From Thermodesulfobacteriota bacterium (GTDB lineage Bacteria > Desulfobacterota > Thermodesulfobacteria > Thermodesulfobacteriales > Thermodesulfobacteriaceae), in assembly GCA_013153525.1 (NCBI GenBank), contig JAADEG010000033.1, positions 1-64,000 on the forward strand: a stretch of DNA of 64,000 bases, read 5' to 3'. A program made the position numbers and the translations under genes. The notes below the pieces were generated by a model. That model worked only from the letters and a program-made list of their open reading frames with translations. It was not told the origin of the DNA and made no database searches. How positions within the stretch are numbered: position 1 is the first letter of the stretch; every line of letters starts with the position of its first letter. Below are positions 20,865 through 30,041 of this stretch, piece by piece.

Positions 20865-22792
20865 GTTGTAAAAGAACGAAGACATTATTTATAACTGTTA
20901 TAATTTTAGTTCTTTTTTTAATAACGAAAGGGTTTTGTATTAACATTTCTGGAGATCTTGGTTTTGGTAAAACTTCAGAAGGTTATTACATTAAAACTCA
21001 AAGTTATTCTGTAAACTTTGACAAAGAAATTACTTCAAGAATGCGTTTTGGAGGTAATTTCAATTACTTAAGAAGCTATCACAAAACAGAACTTGGAAGG
21101 TGGCAGGAAAATATTCGTCCTTCAATATTTTATAGTATTATGAATGATTACTTTTCTTGGTTTTTAAATTACAGCTATAACATTAATAATTTTAGCAGTG
21201 GTGAAAATTTCTTGGGTTGGAACATTGGATCAAATTTTAGAACCAAGTACAAAAAGTTTAACATAAACTTTTTTTGGAATAAAAATAAAAGCTGGAGTGA
21301 GGGATTAGTTCAGAATACTAACATAGAAGCTCAAAATGTAGGATTAAGCATAAATAGAAATTTTATAAGAGGTATATTAAAAGGACTTTTGTTAGATGGT
21401 GGAGTAAGATACGGAAAAAGTGAAAACAAGGCAAATCCTGCGACTTCAGAAAGTTGGAATTACTATTTAAAAGGAAGTTACTTTAAGTTTTGGAGGAGGG
21501 TTTCTTTTGGACTGAACGAAGAATTTTATTACATAAAAAACAGGTCTCAATATTCCTTGGGTCCGACAGGAAAGTACAAAGTGGAATATCCTTTAATTGT
21601 AATTAACGCAACATTTAACAGTACTTTAATTCCGGGGCAAGAGTTTATCTTACAAATTCCTGCTAATAAAGAATTAAAAGGTATAAAGTTTTTTACTGAC
21701 TACACCTTTCAGATAGAAGTAGGTGACAAAGTTAAGTGGGACATATATTACAGTAAAGATAGAATATTTTGGCAAAAAGTGGCTTCAGGAGTTACGCTAC
21801 CTTACGAATTTACTGACTCTATTAAGTATCCTTACATTTACATAAAATTAGTAGTCAATTCTACTTCTCCTGGAGCTCCAACTTTAATTACGCCTAAGTT
21901 TGTGGGTTATTATTACGAAACCCAAAAGGAGGTTAAACAGTCTCAATACTTGTGGAGAAATTCTTTAAACATGGGATTTAGATTACCTTTTGAGAGTTTT
22001 TTAAGTTTAAACGGGGGGTACGAAATTTCTAAAACTGAAAATATCGTTCAAAACAAAAGGCAGTATATAAATACGAGTTTTTCTATAAATAAGAGTAAGA
22101 AATTAAAACCCAGTTTTTCTTATTTTTACAGTAGAAACGAGTATCAAGGAATCACTACGAGGATGGATAGGTATTCTGCAAACTTAGCTTATATTCCGAT
22201 TGAAAGTATTAAGCTGGCAACTGGATATACCTTAGGAAAAAGTAGAGAAAATGGAAAAGTTACTTTAAAAGATCAAAATGTGTTTGTTTCTGGAAGGTTC
22301 AGGTTTTTTCCTGGATTAAGTTCTGAAATTATTACTAATTACAGCAAGACAAGGAGTTACGAGTTGAATACGGAGACGAGTTCTTATTCTATACAAGCAA
22401 ACATATTTGCAAAACCCAGAGAAAATTTAAGTATAGAGTTTAAGAATTTTTTTAGTATTACGAAAACTACTAAACAAGAAACATTTAGAAGACATGAAGT
22501 ATTTATTACTTGGCAAGTTTCTCCATTTTTTACTTTAATGACTACTCAAAGTATAGATAACAAAAATACTTACATTTATTCTTACATTTTGTACATGATG
22601 CCCACCAGAAAAATTAGGATAAATTCTGGATTTAATGGATATAAGAGTAAAGACTTTGACATGAAGAGTTTTAATTGTGGAGTTTTTTGGAGATTTGCTA
22701 AGAGGTTTTACTTTATATGGAACTTTAATTGGTCAGAAAGCTTAGGAATAAAAGAATGGGTATGGAATGCAAGGCTAAGATTTTTACTTTAA
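20861..22792 (+). CDS. outer-membrane beta-barrel protein of the cytochrome operon
   Basis: 643 residues with a signal peptide (TLFITVIILVLFLITKGFC) followed by alternating aromatic/hydrophobic strands typical of a large barrel (NFNYLRSYHKTELGRW, FFSITKTTKQETFRRHEVFITW) and a C-terminal strand ARLRFLL. A soluble beta-sandwich-like insert of about 120 residues (around 245-365) contains IYYSKDRIFWQKVASGV, as in discoidin-like domains. The start is ATG 20861 (ATGA overlap), not the upstream track start. It is probably the export pore or a conduit barrel for the OmcS-like filament. It does not show MtrB-type CXXC motifs. Confidence 0.78.
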   Translation: MSCKRTKTLFITVIILVLFLITKGFCINISGDLGFGKTSEGYYIKTQSYSVNFDKEITSRMRFGGNFNYLRSYHKTELGRWQENIRPSIFYSIMNDYFSWFLNYSYNINNFSSGENFLGWNIGSNFRTKYKKFNINFFWNKNKSWSEGLVQNTNIEAQNVGLSINRNFIRGILKGLLLDGGVRYGKSENKANPATSESWNYYLKGSYFKFWRRVSFGLNEEFYYIKNRSQYSLGPTGKYKVEYPLIVINATFNSTLIPGQEFILQIPANKELKGIKFFTDYTFQIEVGDKVKWDIYYSKDRIFWQKVASGVTLPYEFTDSIKYPYIYIKLVVNSTSPGAPTLITPKFVGYYYETQKEVKQSQYLWRNSLNMGFRLPFESFLSLNGGYEISKTENIVQNKRQYINTSFSINKSKKLKPSFSYFYSRNEYQGITTRMDRYSANLAYIPIESIKLATGYTLGKSRENGKVTLKDQNVFVSGRFRFFPGLSSEIITNYSKTRSYELNTETSSYSIQANIFAKPRENLSIEFKNFFSITKTTKQETFRRHEVFITWQVSPFFTLMTTQSIDNKNTYIYSYILYMMPTRKIRINSGFNGYKSKDFDMKSFNCGVFWRFAKRFYFIWNFNWSESLGIKEWVWNARLRFLL

Positions 22793-22810
22793 AAGAGGGA
22801 GGGATACAAA

Positions 22811-23395
22811 ATGAGGAAAAGAGTCTTTTATTGGGGATTTTTAGCCCTTTTAATACTTAGTTTCGTAGGCTGTTGTTGGACTACACCTACCAAAAAAATT
22901 ACTTACTTTAACTGGGGATCAAACATAAAGGAGATTAAAAAAATAGCAGTTTTACCTTTTCAAAACTTTACGAATAATAAAGAAATTGCAAATACTGTAA
23001 GAGAGGTAGTTATTGCAGAAATTTTATCCATGGGAATTTTTGATGTGGTTGATCCAGCGCTTACTGATCAGGTGGTATTTGAAGAAGGAGTTGGTAAAAA
23101 GCTGCGTTTAGACAAATCCACGATTAAAAGAATAGGAGAAAGGTTAGGAGTACAAGCAATTCTCGTTGGGAGCGTTACATACTTAAAACAAGAAAGAGAA
23201 GGTAGTTATACCTATCCTGTAGTAGGAATATCCTTAAGACTCGTAGATGTTAAAACAGGACAGATTATATGGGAATGCAAAGCAATGAAGAGTGGGTATA
23301 GTCTTTGGGGAAAACTTTTTGGACTTGAGCCCAAAAGTACACTTGAAATTATATTTGACTTAGTAAACGACATGCTTAAGGATTGGAAGGCATGA
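22811..23395 (+). CDS. CsgG/LpoB-like outer-membrane lipoprotein
   Basis: 194 residues. The lipobox is FVGC at about residue 21, so it is probably a lipoprotein. The body has IKKIAVLPFQNFTNNKEIA and LGVQAILVGSVTYL, signatures of the CsgG/LpoB/TolB-N-like fold, and ISLRLVDVKTGQIIW. CsgG forms the curli export channel, and this fold recurs in outer-membrane secretion and assembly. The gene is coupled to the next one by ATGA. Together with its two neighbours it may form a channel complex like OscEFG of Geobacter, which is an inference. Confidence 0.75.
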   Translation: MRKRVFYWGFLALLILSFVGCCWTTPTKKITYFNWGSNIKEIKKIAVLPFQNFTNNKEIANTVREVVIAEILSMGIFDVVDPALTDQVVFEEGVGKKLRLDKSTIKRIGERLGVQAILVGSVTYLKQEREGSYTYPVVGISLRLVDVKTGQIIWECKAMKSGYSLWGKLFGLEPKSTLEIIFDLVNDMLKDWKA

Positions 23396-24879
23396 AGAGG
23401 ATTTTTATATTGTTAACAATTATAACCTTTATTTTAACAAAAATTTGTTTTTCTCAGGTTGCAGTATTTCCTTTTGAAGACTTTACTTACAAAGATTACG
23501 GGGTCAATCTCAATGTTCCCAGAAAAATAGCTCAAGCTTTGAAAAAGCGGGGAGTGAAAGTAATATTTCCTTCTAAAATAATACCCATTTTAGTAAAATT
23601 TCACCATGTAGATTTTAATAAGTTAAACTTTACTCTCTTAAGGGTTATTTATAAAGAACTAAAGTCACGGTATGTCCTTTTAGGAAGTATTGGAGAGTTG
23701 AGAAAAGATCCTCCGGAAATTTTTATGGTTTTAAGGCTAATAGATACGCTTAATGGAAAGGTTAAATGGGGAAAAGTAATAGCATTTTCTGAGAAGGACT
23801 ACATTTCGTTTTTAAACTTAAAAAAGATTAGTTATGAAGAAATGGTAAAAGAAGTTTACAAAAGTATAGCTACCAATTTTTACGAACCAAAAGCAGTGAA
23901 AGAACACATATTTCCTACTATAGATGTACAAGAAGTAATATTTAGTTCAAGACATGTAAAACCAGGTGCAGAAGTCAAGTGTTTACTTAGATTTTATTTT
24001 TCTGGTAAGAAACCGGATCAAATGATTTTGTTAGTAGGAGGAAACGAAAAAGTAGAAGTTGAACCTTATAAAGGAGCTTATCTCGCTGATTGGATCGCAG
24101 AAAGTAAGGAAGGAGGATATCCAGTTTATCTCGTAGCAAAGTGGTTAGAACCTTTTAAGTTTGAGAAGAAAATTTTTATAGGTAAGTATTATGTAGATAC
24201 GAGTCCACCTAAGGTAGCTCTTGTAATAAAAGGAGCGAGGAAAGAAGACGGGAAGGTTTTCGTTAAAGATGTATTAAAAATATTTCCCAAGTTATTAGAA
24301 GAAAGAGGTGGAGGATTTAGTTTAAATAGAGGGATAAGTAGGTGGAAAGTAGAGGTTTATTGTAAAAGGTTGAGAAAAGTAGTGTTTAAAGAAGAAAGAC
24401 CAGGAGCTATTCCTGGGATGATAGTGTGGGACTTAAAAAGCATGAAAGGGGCGCTACCACCAGGTGAATACAAGGTTATGTTTATTGCTTGGGATCTTGC
24501 GGGAAATAAAGGAGAGGTTGAAAAGAAGTTTTACATAGTTAAAGAACCACCAATGCCTACGGTGATGGTGTATAAAGGAAGAAAACGGGGATATGTTTAC
24601 ATAGATGCTAAAAAAGGATATATACCTTTAATAAAAGTAAGTATAGAAGTTTTTAATGGAAAAGGGAAAGTAATTGCAAAAGTATTTAAAGAGGGGATAG
24701 ACATAAAAGAAGTAAAAAAGAAAGTAAGAGTTGATTCAAGAGACCTTATACCTCCTTTTTACTTTGACGCAACTATTCAAGACGAACTTAACAATATAAG
24801 AATTGTTAAAAGAGGTTCGGTAGAAGTAAAAACTTCAAAACGAGGACCAGGGTATAATACATGGGTACCAGAATTTTAA
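23392..24879 (+). CDS. exported CsgG-like protein with Ig-like C-terminal domains
   Basis: 495 residues. After a signal peptide (FILLTIITFILTKICFS) the first 150 residues repeat the same fold as its neighbour (QVAVFPFEDFTYKDYGV, SRYVLLGSIGELRK, LRLIDTLNGKVKWG). The rest looks like beta-sandwich domains, including PPGEYKVMFIAWDLAGNKGE, typical of FlgD/Ig-like modules. It starts within the preceding stop (ATGA). It probably acts at the outer membrane with the two lipoproteins. I do not recognise a named family for the full chain. Confidence 0.7.
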   Translation: MKRIFILLTIITFILTKICFSQVAVFPFEDFTYKDYGVNLNVPRKIAQALKKRGVKVIFPSKIIPILVKFHHVDFNKLNFTLLRVIYKELKSRYVLLGSIGELRKDPPEIFMVLRLIDTLNGKVKWGKVIAFSEKDYISFLNLKKISYEEMVKEVYKSIATNFYEPKAVKEHIFPTIDVQEVIFSSRHVKPGAEVKCLLRFYFSGKKPDQMILLVGGNEKVEVEPYKGAYLADWIAESKEGGYPVYLVAKWLEPFKFEKKIFIGKYYVDTSPPKVALVIKGARKEDGKVFVKDVLKIFPKLLEERGGGFSLNRGISRWKVEVYCKRLRKVVFKEERPGAIPGMIVWDLKSMKGALPPGEYKVMFIAWDLAGNKGEVEKKFYIVKEPPMPTVMVYKGRKRGYVYIDAKKGYIPLIKVSIEVFNGKGKVIAKVFKEGIDIKEVKKKVRVDSRDLIPPFYFDATIQDELNNIRIVKRGSVEVKTSKRGPGYNTWVPEF

Positions 24880-25484
24880 AAACTTTCAAGTTTATAAGTG
24901 CGTTAAGCATTTTTGTAAGTTTATTTTTTATAACTGGATGTGGTAATCCTAAGTTTAGGTATCCCCTTAACAAACCTAATCACGAAATGTGTCAGGGGAT
25001 AGTTTTTGACTTTATTAATCCTACAGATTATGTAGGATTAGGAAGAATTTTTAGAGAAACTTTAGCAGTAAATCTTATGAAAGAGGGATACATAATTAAA
25101 GATTCTTCTATAGCGTATAGTTTTTTTACTCCTGAAGATAAGATACTTTATTATTACATGCCAGATGCAGTGTTTTCTAAGGAACTGGTCAAAAGAATAG
25201 GAGGGCTTTTAAATTTAGAATGGATAGTAGGAGGTAAAATTTTAAAAGCAGTTGATAAAGGAGACTTTGTAGAACTTGAGACTATCGTTTGGGTAAGAGA
25301 TGCAAAAACCGGTAAACTTCTGTGGTACTCTTATTATAAAAGAAACTCAAATAGTTATAGAACGATATTTCAGTTTGGAAAGACTAAGGACATTTACATG
25401 CTTGCCAATATGATGATAAACAAGGAAATTTTAGAAGACCTAAGGGGTATTTTAAAGTGCAGTTTAGTAGAATCTTCAGAATAG
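24861..25484 (+). CDS. second CsgG-like lipoprotein
   Basis: 207 residues with signal and lipobox (SLFFITGC, Cys about residue 27). It shares the helix-strand layout of the CsgG-like neighbours: GLGRIFRETLAVNLMKEGY, NLEWIVGGKILK, ETIVWVRDAKTGKLLWY. It overlaps the genes on both sides (18 and 28 bp), a sign of tight translational coupling and fixed stoichiometry. Confidence 0.7.
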   Translation: MGTRILKTFKFISALSIFVSLFFITGCGNPKFRYPLNKPNHEMCQGIVFDFINPTDYVGLGRIFRETLAVNLMKEGYIIKDSSIAYSFFTPEDKILYYYMPDAVFSKELVKRIGGLLNLEWIVGGKILKAVDKGDFVELETIVWVRDAKTGKLLWYSYYKRNSNSYRTIFQFGKTKDIYMLANMMINKEILEDLRGILKCSLVESSE

Positions 25485-27058
25485 CTATAATAGTTTTTCT
25501 TTTTTTCTTTTTGTTTAATAACTGTACCGAAGCTTACTTAGTAAAAATAGGAAACGAAACATACACTCAAAAAGACTTTATGTGGTGGTGGAATCACTGG
25601 AAAGAACCGGGTCAGAAGTTTCCTAAAAACTTAAAACCTTTTATTAGATGGCTTTTGTTCTTAAAAGAAGCAGAAAAGATGGAATTATATAAAAATCCCT
25701 TTTATAAAAGAAGAGTTTTGATTTATAGGAAAGTAAGAGATCTTTTAAGGCTTCAATACGAGGAAGTAGAGAAAAAAATACACATAAATGACAAGGTTTT
25801 GTGGAATTTTTATCAAAAAAATTTTATTCCTCTTTGTAAAATAAAAGGTTTTTTTTTGAACGAGAGAAGTGAGGCAAAAGAGTTAAAAAATAAAATCAAA
25901 GATTTAAAAAGTTGTAATGAATTGTTTAAAAAAATTAAGAGTATTCAAAAGGGAGAATTTTGGATTAGACCTTGGAGTACTCCTAAGGAAGTAAAAGACA
26001 TCGTATTTTCTAATGCATTAAAGCAAGGAGAAATTTTAGGACCGTTAAAGTGGGAAAAAAGTTGGGCAATTATTTGCATTGAAGAGGTTAAAAAAGGAGG
26101 AAAAAAAGATTTTGAGAGAATAAAAGAAGCACTTAGAAGGATTTATAAAAAACTTAAAGAAGGAGAACTTACTGACTTACTTATAAAAAAATTGAAAAAA
26201 AAGTATAAAATTTACTTTAACAAAAAATTATACGAAAAAGTAGGATTTGGAAAACTTCCTGAGGGGTTAAAAAACAAAATTCTTCTTAAGATAGACGGAA
26301 GGTATCTTACTGCAGAAAGATTTAGAGAGATGTTACTTCAAGAAAAGAGGTTCAGGTTTGCTATGGTCAATCCAGAAAGCAAAAAGAGCGTAGAAAAGTT
26401 TAAGAAGTTTATTCTTAACACTATCATTGCTCAAAATCTTGTAGAAATTGAGGCATTAAATAGAGGATACGAAAATCAAGAACCTTTAAAGTCAGACTTG
26501 GACTTTTATAAAAAAAACTTGCTGGTTAGAGGATTTATAAATTATGTAATAGTACCGAAAATAAAAGTAAGTAAAGCAGAAGTAGAAGAGTACTTTAAGC
26601 TCCACAAAAAGGAATTTCCAGGAAAAGTAAAAGTTATAGCAGTGTATTTAGAAACTTCAGACGGAGGTTTAGTAAAAAAAATAAAAGAGGAGGTTTTAGA
26701 AGGTAAAACTGTAGAAGAAGTATTAAAAGAATTGGGATTTAAAGATTATATAGTACACAAATTCGTAAACGAGTTTCCAATATTTTTGCAAAAATATATA
26801 CTTAATGCAGAGCCTAATAAGTTAATTATAAAAAAGTTTGGAAGGTATTATTACATTTTTAAAATTTTGGATAAAGAAGAAATTCCACCTAAGCTTAACG
26901 ATTATTTAAAGAAAGTAATAACACAAAAGTTAGAAGAACAAAGATTTAAAAAAGTAGAGGAACAAATTTACGAAAAGTTGAAGAAGGAATATCATGTAAA
27001 AATAAACTTAAAGGCATGGATGTCTTTAAGAGAAAGGATGCAGAAGCATGAAAATTAA
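25457..27058 (+). CDS. SurA/PrsA-like peptidyl-prolyl isomerase chaperone
   Basis: 533 residues starting with GTG, with a signal peptide (IAIIVFLFFFLFNNC). It holds two consecutive SurA-like halves, each with an N-terminal chaperone segment (VKIGNETYTQKDFMWWW; LKIDGRYLTAERFREML) and a parvulin-like region (QGEILGPLKWEKSWAIICIEEV; a more degenerate one near residues 395-480). Such proteins fold secreted substrates in the periplasm. Its place beside OmcS-like genes matches the prolyl-isomerase chaperone OscH (name from memory). Key parvulin catalytic residues are not clearly conserved, so it may act mainly as a chaperone. Confidence 0.8.
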   Translation: MQFSRIFRIAIIVFLFFFLFNNCTEAYLVKIGNETYTQKDFMWWWNHWKEPGQKFPKNLKPFIRWLLFLKEAEKMELYKNPFYKRRVLIYRKVRDLLRLQYEEVEKKIHINDKVLWNFYQKNFIPLCKIKGFFLNERSEAKELKNKIKDLKSCNELFKKIKSIQKGEFWIRPWSTPKEVKDIVFSNALKQGEILGPLKWEKSWAIICIEEVKKGGKKDFERIKEALRRIYKKLKEGELTDLLIKKLKKKYKIYFNKKLYEKVGFGKLPEGLKNKILLKIDGRYLTAERFREMLLQEKRFRFAMVNPESKKSVEKFKKFILNTIIAQNLVEIEALNRGYENQEPLKSDLDFYKKNLLVRGFINYVIVPKIKVSKAEVEEYFKLHKKEFPGKVKVIAVYLETSDGGLVKKIKEEVLEGKTVEEVLKELGFKDYIVHKFVNEFPIFLQKYILNAEPNKLIIKKFGRYYYIFKILDKEEIPPKLNDYLKKVITQKLEEQRFKKVEEQIYEKLKKEYHVKINLKAWMSLRERMQKHEN

Positions 27059-30041
27059 AAAAGTTTTTCTTTTTCTACTTTTACAATTTTTATGGATAGG
27101 GGTGGCATTAGGTTTCAAGTCTTTAAAGGTGGAAAGTTGTTTAAAGTGCCACCCCAAGATGTTTGAAAAGATAAAAAAAGAAGGGAAGTTTCTGCACGGT
27201 CCGGTTGCTAAAAAAAAGTGTCTTTCTTGTCACAGACCTCACGGATTTATAAGAGGAGCTTTTTTATGGCGTGAACCTCCTTATTTGTGTATTAAGTGCC
27301 ACAAAGATGTCGTTCGTCAAGAAGAACTGAATTATGTCCACCCACCTTTTAAAAATGGTAATTGTACTGTTTGTCACGGAATACACGCTGCTAATTATAA
27401 ACACCTTTTAAGAGAAAAAGTTAACGATTTGTGTCTTAAGTGTCACGAAGACATTTTAAAAGGCAAAGTAAGGCATCCAGCACTTAAGCAAGGATGTCTT
27501 AAGTGTCACGAGGCTCACGCTTCTAATAACGAATTTTTGCTTAAGATTGAGCCAGATAAATTGTGTTTGAAGTGTCATAAAAAAAATATCATAGGTAAAA
27601 TTCACAAAGGTTATCCCTTTAAATTTGAATGTTTAACTTGTCACAATCCTCACAGTGCACAAGATAATAAATTGCTATTAAAGTACATTCACAAGCCTGT
27701 TGAAGAAGGAAAGTGTTTTAAGTGTCATAATAAAGATAAGCAATGGAGTTTAAAAAAAGAAGAAAATATTCTTTGTGTTAAGTGTCACAAACTTAAAAAA
27801 GGCAAACTTTTACATCCTCCTTATAAGAATAAAAAGTGTAGCGAATGTCATGTACCTCACGGAAGTAAGTTTCCTTACTTACTTAAAGAGTCAGAAAACA
27901 AAATTTGTTTAGAGTGTCATTCTTACAAAAATGCGGTTAAAGGGAAAGTAAGGTATGTACATCCACTTGTTAAAAAAGGTGAGTGTATAGAGTGCCACGC
28001 TCATCATGTATCTAATTATTCTAATTTTCTAAAGTATTCCAAAAATAAAGTTTGTATAAGGTGTCACAAAAATCTTAACAAAAAAAGCGTAAAACATCCT
28101 CCTTCTGTTAAAGGACAGTGTTTAAAGTGTCACTATTCTCATAGTTCTTACTATCCTTATATGCTTAAGGCTAAGGAAAAAGACTTATGTTTTAAGTGTC
28201 ATAAAGAGGTAAAAAAGCAGACTTTATACTTTTCTCAACATACTCCTTTTGCAATTCAACCTTGTTCTGTTTGTCACGATCCTCATTCAGGCGTAAAGGG
28301 TCTTTTAAAGAAGCCGTGGTTGCAACTTTGTAAAAACTGTCACGCTGATGTATTTCAAGAGCAAAAGACCTTAAAGTATGTTCACAAGATATTCGTAGAA
28401 AACAAGTGTAATATTTGTCACCTACCTCATGCTTCTTATTATCCTTTTCATTCTCCTAAACCTATTAAAAAAATTTGCTTAGGATGCCACAGAAAAGTAG
28501 CAAAAGGGATAAGAAGATTGAAATATGTTCACTATCCAGTAAAAAAAGGAAACTGCATAACTTGTCACGAAACTCACGGAAGTAATAATCCTGCGAGACT
28601 TAAAGAAAGCCCCCGAGAACTTTGTTTAAGTTGTCACACAAAAGACTTAGCAAACATAAAAATTTGGCACGAACCTACCAAAAATTGTTTGAATTGTCAT
28701 AGAAAACACTTTAGTGAATATCCTTATTTATTAAAAAGACCTATTAAAGAAGTTTGTATTAAATGTCACAAAATAAATAGTAAAAAATTCTTAAAAGTTC
28801 ATAGAGGAGTTAAATTAAGTGGTAAAAGTTGTGTAGAATGTCACAATCCTCACGGAGGAATAGACAGAAGATTTTTGTGGAGTGCATCATATCATAAATA
28901 TTTCGTAAAAGATCAGTGTTACAAATGTCACTTAAAAAACGGTAGAACTAAAAGGTGTATAGAATGTCATTCTCTATCAAAGTTTAAAGGAAAGTTTTAT
29001 CACAAACCCTTTAAGCAGTGTAAGTGTAATTTATGTCACCAAATCCATGTTTCAAGATACAAAAAGATTTTAAAAAAACCGGTACCTGAATTGTGCTTTA
29101 AATGTCACAAGAACATCTTAAAAGGAATAAAGTCTGCAGAAAGGGTGCATTTTCCAGTGGAAAAAGGTAAGTGTTTGTTGTGTCACTCACCTCATAAAGG
29201 AAGAAGAAAACTTTTAAAAAGCAAGTTGAAAAGTGTATGCGTAAAGTGTCATCATATAAAGTTAAAGTACAAATATTATCATAAACCTTTTGATAAAAGT
29301 GAATGTACTGCATGTCACGAACCTCACTTTTCTTCAGAAAGTGACTTACTTAAAGGTAGAGGGATGTGTCTTAACTGCCACAAACTTTCTAAGTTAAAAA
29401 AGTCTCACAAGTACTTAAAGACAGGTAAGTGGTGTTTAACATGTCACGAAGGTCACGGAGCTAACAATAAAGCCTTATTAAAGAAATACGCACACGAGCC
29501 TTACAAAAAAGGAAATTGTAAAGTATGTCATTCTTTGAGGGCAAGAGGTAATAGGATGTGTTTTAAATGTCACAAAAAAGTGGTAAAAGAATTTGAGAAG
29601 GTGTATAATCACTACTTACCTTCTCCAAGGGGAGAACCTTTTTGTATTAATTGTCATTCTCCACACCTTTCTGATAGAAAAGACTTGCTTGAATCTGTAG
29701 AGTCAAAGTCTGTGTGTTTAAAGTGTCATCCAGAAGTAAGTTATCAAAAAGAAGAATCTTTATATGTACACAAACATTGGAAAGACTGTCTTACTTGTCA
29801 CAAACCTCACGGATCTAACATTCCCGCAGTATTAAAAACAGATCCTAATGAACTTTGTGGAAAGTGCCATAAAAGTGACGAAATATTTACTCATCCTCTT
29901 GGACCAAAAGCAAGAAATCCTTATACAGGTCAACCAATGACCTGTATAACTTGCCACGATCCAATGGGAACGAATTACAAATACTTACTTATAAAGTCAG
30001 GAGACAAAGCCTTATGCGTAGAGTGCCACAAAGGGTATTAA
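27048..30041 (+). CDS. giant 42-haem c-type cytochrome
   Basis: 997 residues with a signal peptide (FLFLLLQFLWIGVALG) and 42 CXXCH motifs by direct count, almost one per 23 residues. The repeating unit is the paired CXXCH motif (CxKCH...H.P...G.C..CH.PHGS....LL), present from end to end, so the protein is probably a long linear haem wire. It is basic (rich in Lys). It overlaps the prolyl isomerase gene by 11 bp and the next propeller gene by 28 bp. It may carry electrons between the inner membrane modules and the exported filament. No membrane anchor is seen at the C-terminus. Confidence 0.92.
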   Translation: MKIKKVFLFLLLQFLWIGVALGFKSLKVESCLKCHPKMFEKIKKEGKFLHGPVAKKKCLSCHRPHGFIRGAFLWREPPYLCIKCHKDVVRQEELNYVHPPFKNGNCTVCHGIHAANYKHLLREKVNDLCLKCHEDILKGKVRHPALKQGCLKCHEAHASNNEFLLKIEPDKLCLKCHKKNIIGKIHKGYPFKFECLTCHNPHSAQDNKLLLKYIHKPVEEGKCFKCHNKDKQWSLKKEENILCVKCHKLKKGKLLHPPYKNKKCSECHVPHGSKFPYLLKESENKICLECHSYKNAVKGKVRYVHPLVKKGECIECHAHHVSNYSNFLKYSKNKVCIRCHKNLNKKSVKHPPSVKGQCLKCHYSHSSYYPYMLKAKEKDLCFKCHKEVKKQTLYFSQHTPFAIQPCSVCHDPHSGVKGLLKKPWLQLCKNCHADVFQEQKTLKYVHKIFVENKCNICHLPHASYYPFHSPKPIKKICLGCHRKVAKGIRRLKYVHYPVKKGNCITCHETHGSNNPARLKESPRELCLSCHTKDLANIKIWHEPTKNCLNCHRKHFSEYPYLLKRPIKEVCIKCHKINSKKFLKVHRGVKLSGKSCVECHNPHGGIDRRFLWSASYHKYFVKDQCYKCHLKNGRTKRCIECHSLSKFKGKFYHKPFKQCKCNLCHQIHVSRYKKILKKPVPELCFKCHKNILKGIKSAERVHFPVEKGKCLLCHSPHKGRRKLLKSKLKSVCVKCHHIKLKYKYYHKPFDKSECTACHEPHFSSESDLLKGRGMCLNCHKLSKLKKSHKYLKTGKWCLTCHEGHGANNKALLKKYAHEPYKKGNCKVCHSLRARGNRMCFKCHKKVVKEFEKVYNHYLPSPRGEPFCINCHSPHLSDRKDLLESVESKSVCLKCHPEVSYQKEESLYVHKHWKDCLTCHKPHGSNIPAVLKTDPNELCGKCHKSDEIFTHPLGPKARNPYTGQPMTCITCHDPMGTNYKYLLIKSGDKALCVECHKGY

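Noticed and set aside
27048-30041. Dense short repeats that could suggest a CRISPR array or satellite
   Set aside because: The repeated TGTCAC-type words are CXXCH codons in one continuous reading frame with a signal peptide; spacing is irregular and there are no constant-length spacers.
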